A stretch of DNA of 64,000 nucleotides from Bradyrhizobium iriomotense (GTDB lineage Bacteria > Pseudomonadota > Alphaproteobacteria > Rhizobiales > Xanthobacteraceae), in contig NZ_JAFCJZ010000013.1 of the NCBI RefSeq assembly GCF_018130765.1, positions 186,001-250,000 of the forward strand, read 5' to 3'. This document shows, in pieces, positions 8,947-16,949 of the stretch. Within the stretch, counting starts at the first letter, position 1, and every line of letters begins with the position of its first letter. The notes under the pieces are model-generated. The model made no database searches and was not told the origin of the DNA. It saw only the letters and a list, made by a program, of their open reading frames with translations. The position numbers and the translations under genes are program-made.

Positions 8947-9636
8947 TTAGGCCGCCTTGGCGACGTCGACCTTGCGGAAGCGCACCAGCGAGAAGTGTCC
9001 CAGCGGCGGGATCAGGCGGCGCTCGGCGAGCTCGATGCCTTTGGCACCGGCCAGCCACTTCGCATAGCGCGACCAGGCGAACTCGGCGGTGCGGAAGCCG
9101 AGCGGACGCACCACCGGCTGCAGCTTCTGCTCGATGAAGCGGCGCATGCCGGCGTCGGCGCTGACGCGGGTCAGAATGATCAGCTCGCCGCCGGGACGCA
9201 GCACGCGGGCGAATTCGTCGAGCGCCTTCTCCGGATTCGGCACGGCGGTGACGACGTACTGCGCCATCACCACGTCGAAGGAATTGTCGGGGAATTCGAG
9301 CTTCTCGGCGTCCATCACCGCAAGCCCCTCGACGTTCTTCAGATTGCCCTCGGCGACGCGCTGGCGCGCCTTGTCGAGCATTGCTTCCGAGATGTCGGTG
9401 CCGAAGATGCGCAGGTGCGGCGCATAGAGCGGCAGCGAGATGCCGGTGCCGACGCCGACCTCGAGCACGCGGCCACCGATCTTGTTGGTGGCTGCGATCG
9501 CGGCCTGCCGGCCCTTGGCGAACACGCCGCCGAACACGAGATCGTAGACGGGCGCCCAGCGGTCGTAAGCCTGCTCGACAGTGCCACGGGTGAGGTCGAG
9601 CTGCTGGGTGCCGTCAAGGTTCATGATCTTAGCCAT
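8947..9636 (-). CDS. pmtA: Phospholipid N-methyltransferase (Rhodobacter-type PmtA family)
   Basis: A 229-aa class I SAM-dependent methyltransferase. SAM motif I 'VLEVGVGTG' is at about residues 57-65, motif II/post-I 'GTDISEAML', and 'DNSFDVVMAQYVVTAVPNPE' is typical of the Ubi/COQ5-like fold. The start 'AYDRWAPVYDLVFGGVF' is characteristic of PE methyltransferases that make phosphatidylcholine. Bradyrhizobium carries several Pmt paralogues with different methylation steps, so which step this one performs is open. It begins 33 bases after the glycosyltransferase stop, so the two form an operon. Confidence 0.8.
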   Translation of the reverse strand: MAKIMNLDGTQQLDLTRGTVEQAYDRWAPVYDLVFGGVFAKGRQAAIAATNKIGGRVLEVGVGTGISLPLYAPHLRIFGTDISEAMLDKARQRVAEGNLKNVEGLAVMDAEKLEFPDNSFDVVMAQYVVTAVPNPEKALDEFARVLRPGGELIILTRVSADAGMRRFIEQKLQPVVRPLGFRTAEFAWSRYAKWLAGAKGIELAERRLIPPLGHFSLVRFRKVDVAKAA

Positions 9637-9669
9637 CGATGAGGTTCTCGCTGTGGATTCAATGAAAGG

Positions 9670-10722
9670 TCAACCGCGCACCGGCCGCCGCGCCATGCGA
9701 GGCGAGGCGCGCAGGACGCGACTGGGCTGAAGTGACGTGAGATTTCCGACGAACTGGCGCGCGCTGTTTTCCCAGGAGCGCTCCAGCGCAAAGTTGCGGC
9801 AGGTCTCGCGCGACATGGTGAGTGCGCGCAGGCACGCGGTACGCAAATCGTGGTCGATCGCGCCGATCGGATGATCGGCGATGACGTCCTTGGGGCCCGT
9901 CACCGGAAACGCCGCAACCGGTGTACCGCAGGCGAGCGCCTCGAGTTGCACCACGCCGAAGGTGTCGGTTAGGCTTGGAAAGACGAACACGTCGGCCGCG
10001 GCGAGATGGGCGGTGAGATCGGCGCCCTTCTTCTCGCCGAGGAAGACTGCGTCCGGATACTTCTTCTCCAGCGCCGCCTTCTGCGGGCCATCGCCGACGA
10101 CGACCTTGGTCCCGGGCAGGTCGAGCGAGAGGAACGCTTCGAGATTCTTCTCCACCGCCACGCGGCCCATGGTCATGAAGATCGGACCCGGCAGGTCGAG
10201 CTTGGCCGGCGCGTCGGGATGGAACAGCTCGGTGTTGACGCCGCGCGTCCAGAAGCCGAGCCGCTTGAAGCCGCGCTCGGACAGCTCCTGCCGCAGCGAG
10301 GGCGTCGCCACCATGGTCATCGCGGCGGCATCGTGGAAATGGCGCAGCACGGCATAGCCGACCGCGGCCGGGATGCCGGTCCGCACCGAGACGTATTCCG
10401 GAAAGCGCGTCGTATAGGAGGTGGTGAAGGCGAGCCGGTTGCGCCGGCAATAGGCCCGCGCGGCCCAGCCGATCGGACCTTCGGTCGCGATGTGCAGCGC
10501 TTCGGGCGCACACCTCTCGATCCGGCGCGCGATCTCCCTTCCGCTCGGCAGCGCGATGCGCAGGCCCGGATAGGTCGGCAGCGGCCAGGACGGAAAGCCG
10601 TCCGGCGTCAGGAAGTCGATCTCGACATCGAGCGCCTTGGCCGCATTCGCCAGCGAGGTCAGGGTACGGACCACCCCGTTGACCTGCGGATGCCAGGCGT
10701 CAGTCGCGATTAATACCCGCAT
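9670..10722 (-). CDS. GT4-family glycosyltransferase
   Basis: A 350-aa GT-B fold enzyme. The start is placed at 'MRVLIATDAWHPQVNGVVRT' (ATG at 10722, RBS-like CGGGA upstream), removing 15 residues of an upstream extension. The C-terminal half has 'GRVAVEKNLEAFL' and the E-x7-E region 'DTFGVVQLEALACGTPVAAFP', the nucleotide-sugar site of family GT4. Similar proteins transfer sugars from GDP- or UDP-sugars to lipids. Lying directly upstream of pmtA, a role in glycolipid formation is likely but inferred. Soluble or peripheral membrane location expected. Confidence 0.85.
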   Translation of the reverse strand: MRVLIATDAWHPQVNGVVRTLTSLANAAKALDVEIDFLTPDGFPSWPLPTYPGLRIALPSGREIARRIERCAPEALHIATEGPIGWAARAYCRRNRLAFTTSYTTRFPEYVSVRTGIPAAVGYAVLRHFHDAAAMTMVATPSLRQELSERGFKRLGFWTRGVNTELFHPDAPAKLDLPGPIFMTMGRVAVEKNLEAFLSLDLPGTKVVVGDGPQKAALEKKYPDAVFLGEKKGADLTAHLAAADVFVFPSLTDTFGVVQLEALACGTPVAAFPVTGPKDVIADHPIGAIDHDLRTACLRALTMSRETCRNFALERSWENSARQFVGNLTSLQPSRVLRASPRMARRPVRG

Positions 10723-10996
10723 GGGAAAATCCCGAGAGTTTGATGATTCTCGGCTTAGGACCATCAACCACGGATATTTCAGGCGTGTGACGTCATCGAA
10801 GTGTCGGCCCGCTGTTTTGTTCGTTAACGGAGCCCTGCGGCCACGAAACTGTCATGAAACAATCCTTGCCGCGATGAAACCGTTTTCGGTTTTCCGCGCA
10901 AACGTCCCGAAACTTGTTTCCGTTAGGGATTTAAGCAACGGAGCACCGCAACGGTGCCGGGGTGACCAAAAACACCCGCGCAAACAGGGGCGACCA

Positions 10997-11704
10997 ATGT
11001 TCAATCTGGACACGTTCAAGGCGTATTCGCGCGCCGTTGCTTTTGGCGCAGTCGCGATCTCCGCGATCGCATTCGCAGGCCCGGCCAAGGCCGCGCCGGT
11101 GCAGCTCTTCCCCTTCTTCCAGCCGCTGCCGCCGATGACCGCGCCGCAGCCGATCCAGCCCTACCAGGCGCCGACCTATCAGACCGCCCCGTCCGAGGAT
11201 CAGGACACCGTCGAAATGCCGGCCCGCTTCCGCCGCCAGACGGTTTCCTATGCGACGCGTGAAGCGCCGGGCACCATCATCATCGATACGCCCAACACCT
11301 ATCTCTATTACGTGCTCGGTAACGGCCAGGCGCTGCGCTACGGCATCGGCGTCGGCCGCGACGGCTTCACCTGGTCCGGCATCCAGTCGGTGAGCAAGAA
11401 GGCCGAGTGGCCGGATTGGACGCCGCCGCCGGAGATGATCGCCCGCCAGCCCTATCTGCCGCGCCACATGGCCGGCGGCCCGGGCAACCCGCTCGGCGCC
11501 CGCGCCATGTATCTCGGCGGCACCATCTACCGCATCCACGGCACCAACGCGCCCGAGACCATCGGCAAGCACGTCTCCTCCGGCTGCATCCGCATGACCA
11601 ACGACGACGTCACCGACCTCTACTCCCGCGTCAACGTCGGCACCAAGGTGATCGTGCTGCCGATGTCGGAACGCAGAGCGGACCTCGGCGCTGCGACGCG
11701 CTGA
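10997..11704 (+). CDS. L,D-transpeptidase (YkuD domain), short form
   Basis: A 235-aa periplasmic enzyme. ATG at 10997 follows AGGGG at good spacing; the longer ORF upstream lacks a signal peptide. Residues 1-31 are a signal peptide ending AKA. The YkuD domain (about residues 85-225) ends in the catalytic motif H-G-T-N..IGKHVSSGCIRM with nucleophile Cys. The family forms 3-3 peptidoglycan crosslinks or links proteins to peptidoglycan. A longer paralogue with a repeat-bearing N-terminus is at 57412-58611. A strong terminator follows the gene. Confidence 0.9.
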   Translation: MFNLDTFKAYSRAVAFGAVAISAIAFAGPAKAAPVQLFPFFQPLPPMTAPQPIQPYQAPTYQTAPSEDQDTVEMPARFRRQTVSYATREAPGTIIIDTPNTYLYYVLGNGQALRYGIGVGRDGFTWSGIQSVSKKAEWPDWTPPPEMIARQPYLPRHMAGGPGNPLGARAMYLGGTIYRIHGTNAPETIGKHVSSGCIRMTNDDVTDLYSRVNVGTKVIVLPMSERRADLGAATR

Positions 11705-11726
11705 AGCGACAGGACATTGTGACGCA

Positions 11727-11753
11727 AACGGCCCCGGAACCCACCGGGGCCGT
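11727..11753 (+). terminator. Rho-independent terminator
   Basis: AACGGCCCCGG pairs with CCGGGGCCGTT (11 bp, 5-base loop) and runs into TTTCGTTT. It lies 22 bases past the L,D-transpeptidase stop. Confidence 0.85.
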
Positions 11754-11816
11754 TTTCGTTTGCCCTCGACATTCCGACGCGCGCTCGCTGCGGTGCGGTC
11801 CCCGATGGAGGCGCAG

Positions 11817-12230
11817 ATGCAATCACGCCAGCAGACATCGCCATGGCTGCGCCTGATCACCGCTGCCGGAGCGTTGGCGCTGTTTCTCTCCGCCCCCTCC
11901 TCGCTCGCACAGCAGCCGGCGAGCGATGACGCGGCCCAGCAGGCCTTCAACAATGCCTGCCGCACCTGTCACTCCGTGAAGGAAGGCGACAACCGCCTCG
12001 GTCCCAACCTCAACAAGATCATCGGCCGCAAGGCCGGCGCACTGCCGGGCTACAACTACTCTCCGTCAATGAAGGACGCCGGCTTCGTCTGGGACCAGGA
12101 CAAGCTCACCCGCTTCATGGTCAAGCCGGACGAAGTCGTGTCCGGCAACAAGATGCAGCCCTATGGCGGCATCTCGGCGGATGAAGCGGCGAAGGTGGTT
12201 GCGTATCTGCAGGCAGCAGGCGCGCAATAG
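11817..12230 (+). CDS. Periplasmic class I cytochrome c
   Basis: A 137-aa protein. ATG at 11817 is preceded by GGAGG with 5-base spacing, which decides between three candidate starts. A signal peptide covers residues 1-30 (ALFLSAPSSLAQ). The haem-binding motif is C-R-T-C-H at about residues 47-51; the distal ligand is probably the Met in 'GNKMQPYGG'. Mitochondrial-type cytochrome c normally has 'GTKM.F.G', so this region is slightly divergent. It carries electrons between periplasmic or membrane complexes; the partner is not indicated by the neighbours. Confidence 0.9.
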   Translation: MQSRQQTSPWLRLITAAGALALFLSAPSSLAQQPASDDAAQQAFNNACRTCHSVKEGDNRLGPNLNKIIGRKAGALPGYNYSPSMKDAGFVWDQDKLTRFMVKPDEVVSGNKMQPYGGISADEAAKVVAYLQAAGAQ

Positions 12231-12242
12231 GATTGCGGCGCT

Positions 12243-12638
12243 CTAGGTGCTGGCAGGCTCATACCGTCGCTCGACATGAAACGATTTCGCTGTGATCAGC
12301 CAGACATCGTGGATGCGGTGATATGCGAGATAATCAACGTACTGGAGCAGATCGATCCGAACGCGAACCTTCGCCAGGGCTTGCGCCGACGACGCCAGAT
12401 CAATCAGCAATATCTCCTGAAGGCGCGGTGCATTCTTCGATTTGGGCGACAGCGCCGAGGCCAGCATCGTCCTGTAATCCCGGACCGGCAATATCCGCAA
12501 TTCGCCATCGCGGAAGCCGTGGAGCTGCGCGGTCGGTGCGAAGACGCGGTCGAATTGCGAAACGTCGTTGTCGTACATCAGCGTGAAGTAGCGTTCGACG
12601 GCCTCCAGCAGAGGGGCGATATTCGGGCTTTCGGTCAT
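12243..12638 (-). CDS. NTF2-like / SnoaL-like family protein
   Basis: A 131-aa protein. ATG at 12638 has GGAG six bases upstream. It shows the cone-fold pattern of the nuclear-transport-factor-2 superfamily: an N-terminal helix pair 'LLEAVERYFTLMYDNDVSQFDRVFAPTAQLHGF', then strands ending 'DVWLITAKSFHVE'. These proteins are often small ligand-binding or isomerase-like enzymes; substrate unknown. It is divergent from the Lrp regulator at 12771 and is a plausible target of it. Confidence 0.75.
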   Translation of the reverse strand: MTESPNIAPLLEAVERYFTLMYDNDVSQFDRVFAPTAQLHGFRDGELRILPVRDYRTMLASALSPKSKNAPRLQEILLIDLASSAQALAKVRVRIDLLQYVDYLAYHRIHDVWLITAKSFHVERRYEPAST

Positions 12639-12770
12639 GGGGCACTCCATCAGCAACAAGATCAGAGCAACCCATCCCACGGAAAGCCGAGGCATGTCCT
12701 TGCGAACTGGGCTAGTCTCGGCGGCTCGGGCGCAATATTGCGCCCTTCTCGATCCAACAGGATGCGGTTC

Positions 12771-13256
12771 ATGCCAAAATGCGAGCTGGATGCGATCGAC
12801 CGGCGCATCGTCACCGAACTCCAGACCAATGCACGACTGACCAACATCGAGCTGGCGGACAAGGTCGGATTGTCGCCGTCGCCCTGCCTGCGTCGGGTGA
12901 AGCGGCTGGAGCGGGACGGCTATATCGACGGCTACCGCGCCTCCCTGCGGCGCAGCCGCCTCGGGCTCGGCTTCTCGGCCTTCCTCGGCGTCAAGATCAA
13001 CGGCCATGCCAACGACCAGGCGCTGGGCTTCGAAAGGACCGTTGTTGCCATGCCCGAGGTCGTAGCCTGTCACCTCGTCTCCGGCGATGCCGATTATCTT
13101 CTCGAAATCGTCGTGCCCGAGCTCGAGGATTACCAGCGCTTCCTCGTCGACAAGCTGCTCAATCTGCCGATCGTGCGAGAGGTTCGCAGCAGCATCGCGC
13201 TCCAGACGCTCAAGGCCGGCGCGCCTCTGCCGCTGGCGCACCTGGCATCAGCATGA
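12771..13256 (+). CDS. Lrp/AsnC-family transcriptional regulator
   Basis: A 161-aa DNA-binding protein. The N-terminal winged HTH (LDAIDRRIVTELQTNARLTNIELADKVGLSPSPCLRRVKRLE) covers residues ~4-50, followed by the RAM ligand-binding domain (VACHLVSGDADYLLEIV). ATG at 12771 is preferred over ATG at 12762 because AGG at 12758 is too close to the latter. Lrp-family members usually control amino-acid genes and their divergent neighbour. The stop overlaps the next gene's start (ATGA), so the two are translationally coupled. Confidence 0.9.
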   Translation: MPKCELDAIDRRIVTELQTNARLTNIELADKVGLSPSPCLRRVKRLERDGYIDGYRASLRRSRLGLGFSAFLGVKINGHANDQALGFERTVVAMPEVVACHLVSGDADYLLEIVVPELEDYQRFLVDKLLNLPIVREVRSSIALQTLKAGAPLPLAHLASA

Positions 13257-13762
13257 TCAGACTGCTCACGCCCGCCGATGCGGCTCTCTATCGCCCCGTC
13301 CGGCTGGAAGCGCTCGCGACCAATCCCGAGGCTTTCACCAGCACGCTCGAACGCGAGCAGGACAAGCCGCTCGCCTGGTTCGAGGAGCGCCTCGCAGCAT
13401 CCGACGTGTTCGGCGCGTTCATCGCGGGCGAGCTCGTGGGCACTGCCGGCTTCCGCCGGGAGGACGGCGCGAAGACCGCGCACAAGGCGGTTCTCTGGGG
13501 CATGTACGTGCGGCCGCAGGCGCGGAAGTCCGGCACCGGGCGGCTGCTCGTCGACGCCGTCGCAGCGCACGCTGCAACGCGCGTCGAGCAGCTTCATCTC
13601 GTCGTCGTCAGCGACAATGAGGCCGCTTTACGGCTCTACACGGCCGCCGGCTTCGTCGAGTATGGGCGCGGGATGAAGGCGCTGAAGCAGGACGACAGGT
13701 ATTACGACGAAATCCTGATGGTCTTGTTCTTCGACGGAAGCGATGCGCCGCAGTCCCGGTGA
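13253..13762 (+). CDS. GNAT-family N-acetyltransferase
   Basis: A 169-aa protein beginning at ATG 13253, which overlaps the stop of the Lrp regulator by four bases. The GNAT fold is seen as 'IRLLTPADAALYRPVRLEAL' at the N-terminus, the acetyl-CoA-binding segment 'MYVRPQARKSGTGRLLVDAVAAHA' (Q/R-x-x-G-x-G/A variant) and 'SDNEAALRLYTAAGFVEYG' at the C-terminus. Substrate unknown. Coupling with an Lrp regulator suggests a small-molecule or amino-acid substrate. Confidence 0.85.
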   Translation: MIRLLTPADAALYRPVRLEALATNPEAFTSTLEREQDKPLAWFEERLAASDVFGAFIAGELVGTAGFRREDGAKTAHKAVLWGMYVRPQARKSGTGRLLVDAVAAHAATRVEQLHLVVVSDNEAALRLYTAAGFVEYGRGMKALKQDDRYYDEILMVLFFDGSDAPQSR

Positions 13763-13775
13763 TGCGGCGGCCGTC

Positions 13776-14054
13776 CTACCGGCCGACCGCCCTCCGCCGC
13801 TCCCCGATCAGCCTCAGCCACGCCGCCGAGTGAAACGCGCTCATCAGGAGATACATCGGCACCATGCCGCCGAGCAGAGACCCCTGCCCGGCGCCGCACA
13901 GCATGTCCGCCGGGCCATCGCCGAGCGCGGCGGTCAGCACGGCCATGACAGCGAAGGTGGGCGTCGCCGCCAAGGCCAGCCATCTGGTGAGGTGGCGCGC
14001 GGCCACGACACCATCGCGGCCGGCGGGCGCCGTTGCACTGACGGGACTAGTCAC
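13776..14054 (-). CDS. Small membrane protein overlapping the DUF899 gene
   Basis: A 92-aa protein with a GTG start at 14054 that lies 8 bases inside the end of the DUF899 gene, in another frame, so translation is likely coupled. There are two hydrophobic segments (about residues 24-44 and 55-78), 'LLGGMVPMYLLMSAFHSAAWLRLI', and a basic C-terminus. No family is recognised. Coupling with the DUF899 thioredoxin-like protein suggests a shared function. Confidence 0.6.
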   Translation of the reverse strand: MTSPVSATAPAGRDGVVAARHLTRWLALAATPTFAVMAVLTAALGDGPADMLCGAGQGSLLGGMVPMYLLMSAFHSAAWLRLIGERRRAVGR

Positions 14055-14841
14055 GGCCTTCCGCGGCCTCCTTGCGAAACGCCTTCTCGCCGGCATCCGT
14101 GACCTCGACCCATTTCTTGTCGGGCGCGGCGCCTTCCGTGTAGCTGTCGTGCCAGTTCCACCATTTGTAGGTCGGCGTCTGCGGATAGCCCTTCGGCGAA
14201 TCCTCCCAGACCTCCTGGCGGCCGAGCGGGGTGATGTCGAGATAGTTCCAGGTGCCGCCCATCTGCTCGTCGCCGCGGCTCTTGATGAAATAGGTACGGA
14301 AGATGCGCGTCCCGTCGCGGTAGAACACGTTGGTGCCGTGCCACTCGTCCACGCCGAAATCGGCATCGAAGCTGTCGGTGATGGTGACCCAGGGCATGGT
14401 CCATCCCATCCGCTTCTTCAGCCGCGCGATGTCGGCCTGCGGCGCGCGCGAGGTGAACACCAGCGTGGTGTCGCGGGCGTTCAGGTGCGAGACATGGGCG
14501 ACCTGGTCGGCCACCATGGAGCAGCCGCGGCAGGCATGATCGGGCCAGCCGAACACGCCGGGCTCGAAGAAGGCGCGGTAGACGATCAGTTGCCGCCGGC
14601 CCTGGAACAGATCAGCCAGACTGACCTTGCCGCCGGGCCCCTCGAACGCATAGGTTTTGGCAACTTCCATCCATGGCATGCGCCGACGCTCGGCGGCCAG
14701 GGCGTCGCGGGCACGGGTATGCGCCTTTTCCTTCACGAGCAGTTGCTGGCGGGCGGCCTCCCAGTCCTGCGCCGACACCACCGGCGGGGTCTGCATGGCG
14801 GTCTGTCCGTTGGTTCCGGCTCTTTCTGCTGATGTCATCAT
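14047..14841 (-). CDS. DUF899 (thioredoxin-like) family protein
   Basis: A 264-aa cytoplasmic protein of the DUF899 family, which has a thioredoxin-like fold. Characteristic segments are 'VYRAFFEPGVFGWPDHACRGCSMVADQVAHVSHLNARDTTLVFTSRAP' with a C-x-x-C pair (CRGC) and the C-terminal 'GGTWNYLDITPLGRQE'. Function in the family is not established. It is divergent from the HTH gene at 14932 with about 90 bases between them, which suggests local regulation. Confidence 0.85.
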   Translation of the reverse strand: MMTSAERAGTNGQTAMQTPPVVSAQDWEAARQQLLVKEKAHTRARDALAAERRRMPWMEVAKTYAFEGPGGKVSLADLFQGRRQLIVYRAFFEPGVFGWPDHACRGCSMVADQVAHVSHLNARDTTLVFTSRAPQADIARLKKRMGWTMPWVTITDSFDADFGVDEWHGTNVFYRDGTRIFRTYFIKSRGDEQMGGTWNYLDITPLGRQEVWEDSPKGYPQTPTYKWWNWHDSYTEGAAPDKKWVEVTDAGEKAFRKEAAEGRD

Positions 14842-14931
14842 GACTCTCCAAAGCGTTTGCTTGACGTCCTGCCAACGATTTCTGGCACCAAGCGGTTGCG
14901 CGGTGGGAGTAACAAGTGTGGCGGGATTGAC

Positions 14932-16152
14932 ATGGAGTCGCTGATCACGGCCGCCGCGCGGGCGCTGGAGGCCGGTGATCCGCTCGGCGCGCTGAACCGC
15001 GTGGCGCTGCGCAACGATGCGCCGTCGCTGGCGCTGCGCGGCATCGCGATGGCGCAGCTCGGCGATCTCGCCAAGGCGAAGACGCTGCTGCGCAGCGCTG
15101 CGCGTGCCTTCGGCCCGCGCGAGGCGGTGGCGCGTGCAAGATGCGTGGTGGCCGAAGCCGAGATCGCGCTTGTCTCACGCGACCTGAGCTGGCCGGTGAA
15201 AACGCTCGCAGCAGCGCGCGCGACGCTCGAGAAGCACGGCGATCTCGCCAATGCGGCCCACGCGGGCCACATCGAGGCGCGCCGTCTTCTTCTGGTCGGG
15301 CGGATCGACGAGGCCGAACGCACGCTGGCCGCGCTCGGCAGCTCCCCGCTCCCGCCGGCATCGCAAGTCGTACGCGAGCTCGTGGTTGCCGGCATCGCGA
15401 TCCGGCGGCTGAAAACAAGGGATGCCCGCACGGCGCTCGACCGCGCAGGCCATGCAGCGCGGCAAGCAAGAATCCCGGCGCTGATGGCCGAGGTCGACAG
15501 CGCAAACCTGATCCTCGACACCCCGGCGGCGCGCCTGATCGCGCGCGGAGAGGAACACCCGTTGCTGCTCGGCGAGGTCGAAAGGCTGGCGACCTCGACA
15601 GCGCTCGTGGTGGACACCTTCCATCACGTCGTGCGCAGGCAAGGCGTTGCCGTGCCGCTGGGAACGCGACCGGTGCTGTTCGCGCTCGCCCGCCTTCTGG
15701 CGCAGGCATGGCCGGCGGATGTCTCGCGGGAGAGGTTGATATCAGGTGCGTTTCAAGCAAGGCACGTCGATGAGTCGCACCGCGCGCGATTGCGCGTCGA
15801 GATCGGGCGGCTCCGCACGCAGCTCAAGCCGCTGGCCGACATCAGCGCGACCAGGCAGGGTTTCGTGCTGGCGCCGCGCAAGACACGCGATGTCCTCGTG
15901 CTGGCACGGCCCGTGGAGGAGAAGCACGCTGCCCTCCTCGCCTTTCTCACCGACGGCGAGCCGTGGTCGAGCTCCGCGCTCGCCCTTGCGCTGGGGATCA
16001 GTCCGCGCACCGTGCAGCGAGCCCTCGAGGAGCTGGCGCGGTCGAACAAGGTCCAGTCGTTCGGACACGGACGTGCGCGCCGCTGGATGACGCCGCCCGT
16101 CCCGGGTTTCCCGACAGGCTTGTTACTCCCCACGCCGCTCCTGAAGACGTAA
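14932..16152 (+). CDS. Helix-turn-helix protein with helical-repeat N-terminus
   Basis: A 406-aa protein; ATG at 14932 follows CGGGA. Residues 1-200 are Ala/Leu/Arg-rich helical repeats resembling TPRs ('GDLAKAKTLLRSAARAFGPREAVARAR'). At about residues 230-320 there is a segment like the winged-helix region of transcriptional activators ('ARLRVEIGRLRTQL'). The C-terminus holds a clear HTH (LALALGISPRTVQRALEELARSNKVQSFGHGRARRW). It is probably a regulator of the divergent DUF899 operon; the effector is unknown. Confidence 0.75.
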   Translation: MESLITAAARALEAGDPLGALNRVALRNDAPSLALRGIAMAQLGDLAKAKTLLRSAARAFGPREAVARARCVVAEAEIALVSRDLSWPVKTLAAARATLEKHGDLANAAHAGHIEARRLLLVGRIDEAERTLAALGSSPLPPASQVVRELVVAGIAIRRLKTRDARTALDRAGHAARQARIPALMAEVDSANLILDTPAARLIARGEEHPLLLGEVERLATSTALVVDTFHHVVRRQGVAVPLGTRPVLFALARLLAQAWPADVSRERLISGAFQARHVDESHRARLRVEIGRLRTQLKPLADISATRQGFVLAPRKTRDVLVLARPVEEKHAALLAFLTDGEPWSSSALALALGISPRTVQRALEELARSNKVQSFGHGRARRWMTPPVPGFPTGLLLPTPLLKT

Positions 16153-16180
16153 GGTGCATCACCTCACAGGGATCAAGCAC

Positions 16181-16819
16181 ATGAAGCGTTCAGCCGCCGA
16201 GATCGTCAGGGAATACGGGCCCTTTGCGGGCGTCGAGCACGTGCATGGCGTCACCTATGACGGCACCCATGTCTGGTTCGCATCCGGCGACAAGTTGAAT
16301 GCAGTCGATCCGTCCAGTGGCAAGATCGACCGCTCGATCGACGTCGCCGCGCATGCGGGCACGGCGTTCGACGGCCGCCACCTGTTCCAGATCGCCGAGG
16401 ATCGCATCCAGAAGATCGATGCGGCGACCGGCAAGGTGGTCTCCACCATCCCCGCGCCCGGCGGCGGTGGCGATTCCGGCCTGGCCTGGGCGGAGGGCTC
16501 ACTCTGGGTCGGGCAATATCGCGAGCGCAAGATCCATCAGATCGACCCGGCCACAGGGAAGGTTCTCCGCACCATCGAGAGCAAGCGCTTCGTGACCGGG
16601 GTGACCTGGGTTGACGGCGAGCTCTGGCATGGCACCTGGGAAGGCGAGGACAGCGACATCAGGCGGGTCGATCCTGACACGGGCAAGGTGCTGGAGCAGC
16701 TCGATCTGCCCGCAGGCACCATGGTCTCGGGCCTGGAGTCCGACGGCGGCGACCGGTTTTACTGCGGTGGCGGAGATCGCGGCAATGTGAGAGCGGTCCG
16801 CCGTCCCCGGCGCGGCTAA
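16181..16819 (+). CDS. Beta-propeller protein (Vgb / glutamine-cyclotransferase-like)
   Basis: A 212-aa protein with AGGGA nine bases before ATG 16181. It has about five repeats of the form 'LNAVDPSSGKIDRSID', 'IQKIDAATGKVVSTI', 'IHQIDPATGKVLRTI', 'IRRVDPDTGKVLEQL', i.e. blades of a propeller. There is no signal peptide, so cytoplasmic. It follows the HTH gene by 28 bases and is probably in its operon. Similar proteins are called PQQ-like or glutaminyl-peptide cyclotransferase-like, but catalytic residues cannot be confirmed. Confidence 0.75.
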   Translation: MKRSAAEIVREYGPFAGVEHVHGVTYDGTHVWFASGDKLNAVDPSSGKIDRSIDVAAHAGTAFDGRHLFQIAEDRIQKIDAATGKVVSTIPAPGGGGDSGLAWAEGSLWVGQYRERKIHQIDPATGKVLRTIESKRFVTGVTWVDGELWHGTWEGEDSDIRRVDPDTGKVLEQLDLPAGTMVSGLESDGGDRFYCGGGDRGNVRAVRRPRRG

Positions 16820-16949
16820 CCCTGCGATACGCGGCAACGGCGCGTTAGCGACCGTTAACCTGTTCGCCCCAATTCCACCCCCTTGGTGCGCTCTAGCGCC
16901 CTCCTCGCCCGCCCTGTAAAATCCCCGCCCGGGGCGGCTTGGGGGATTG

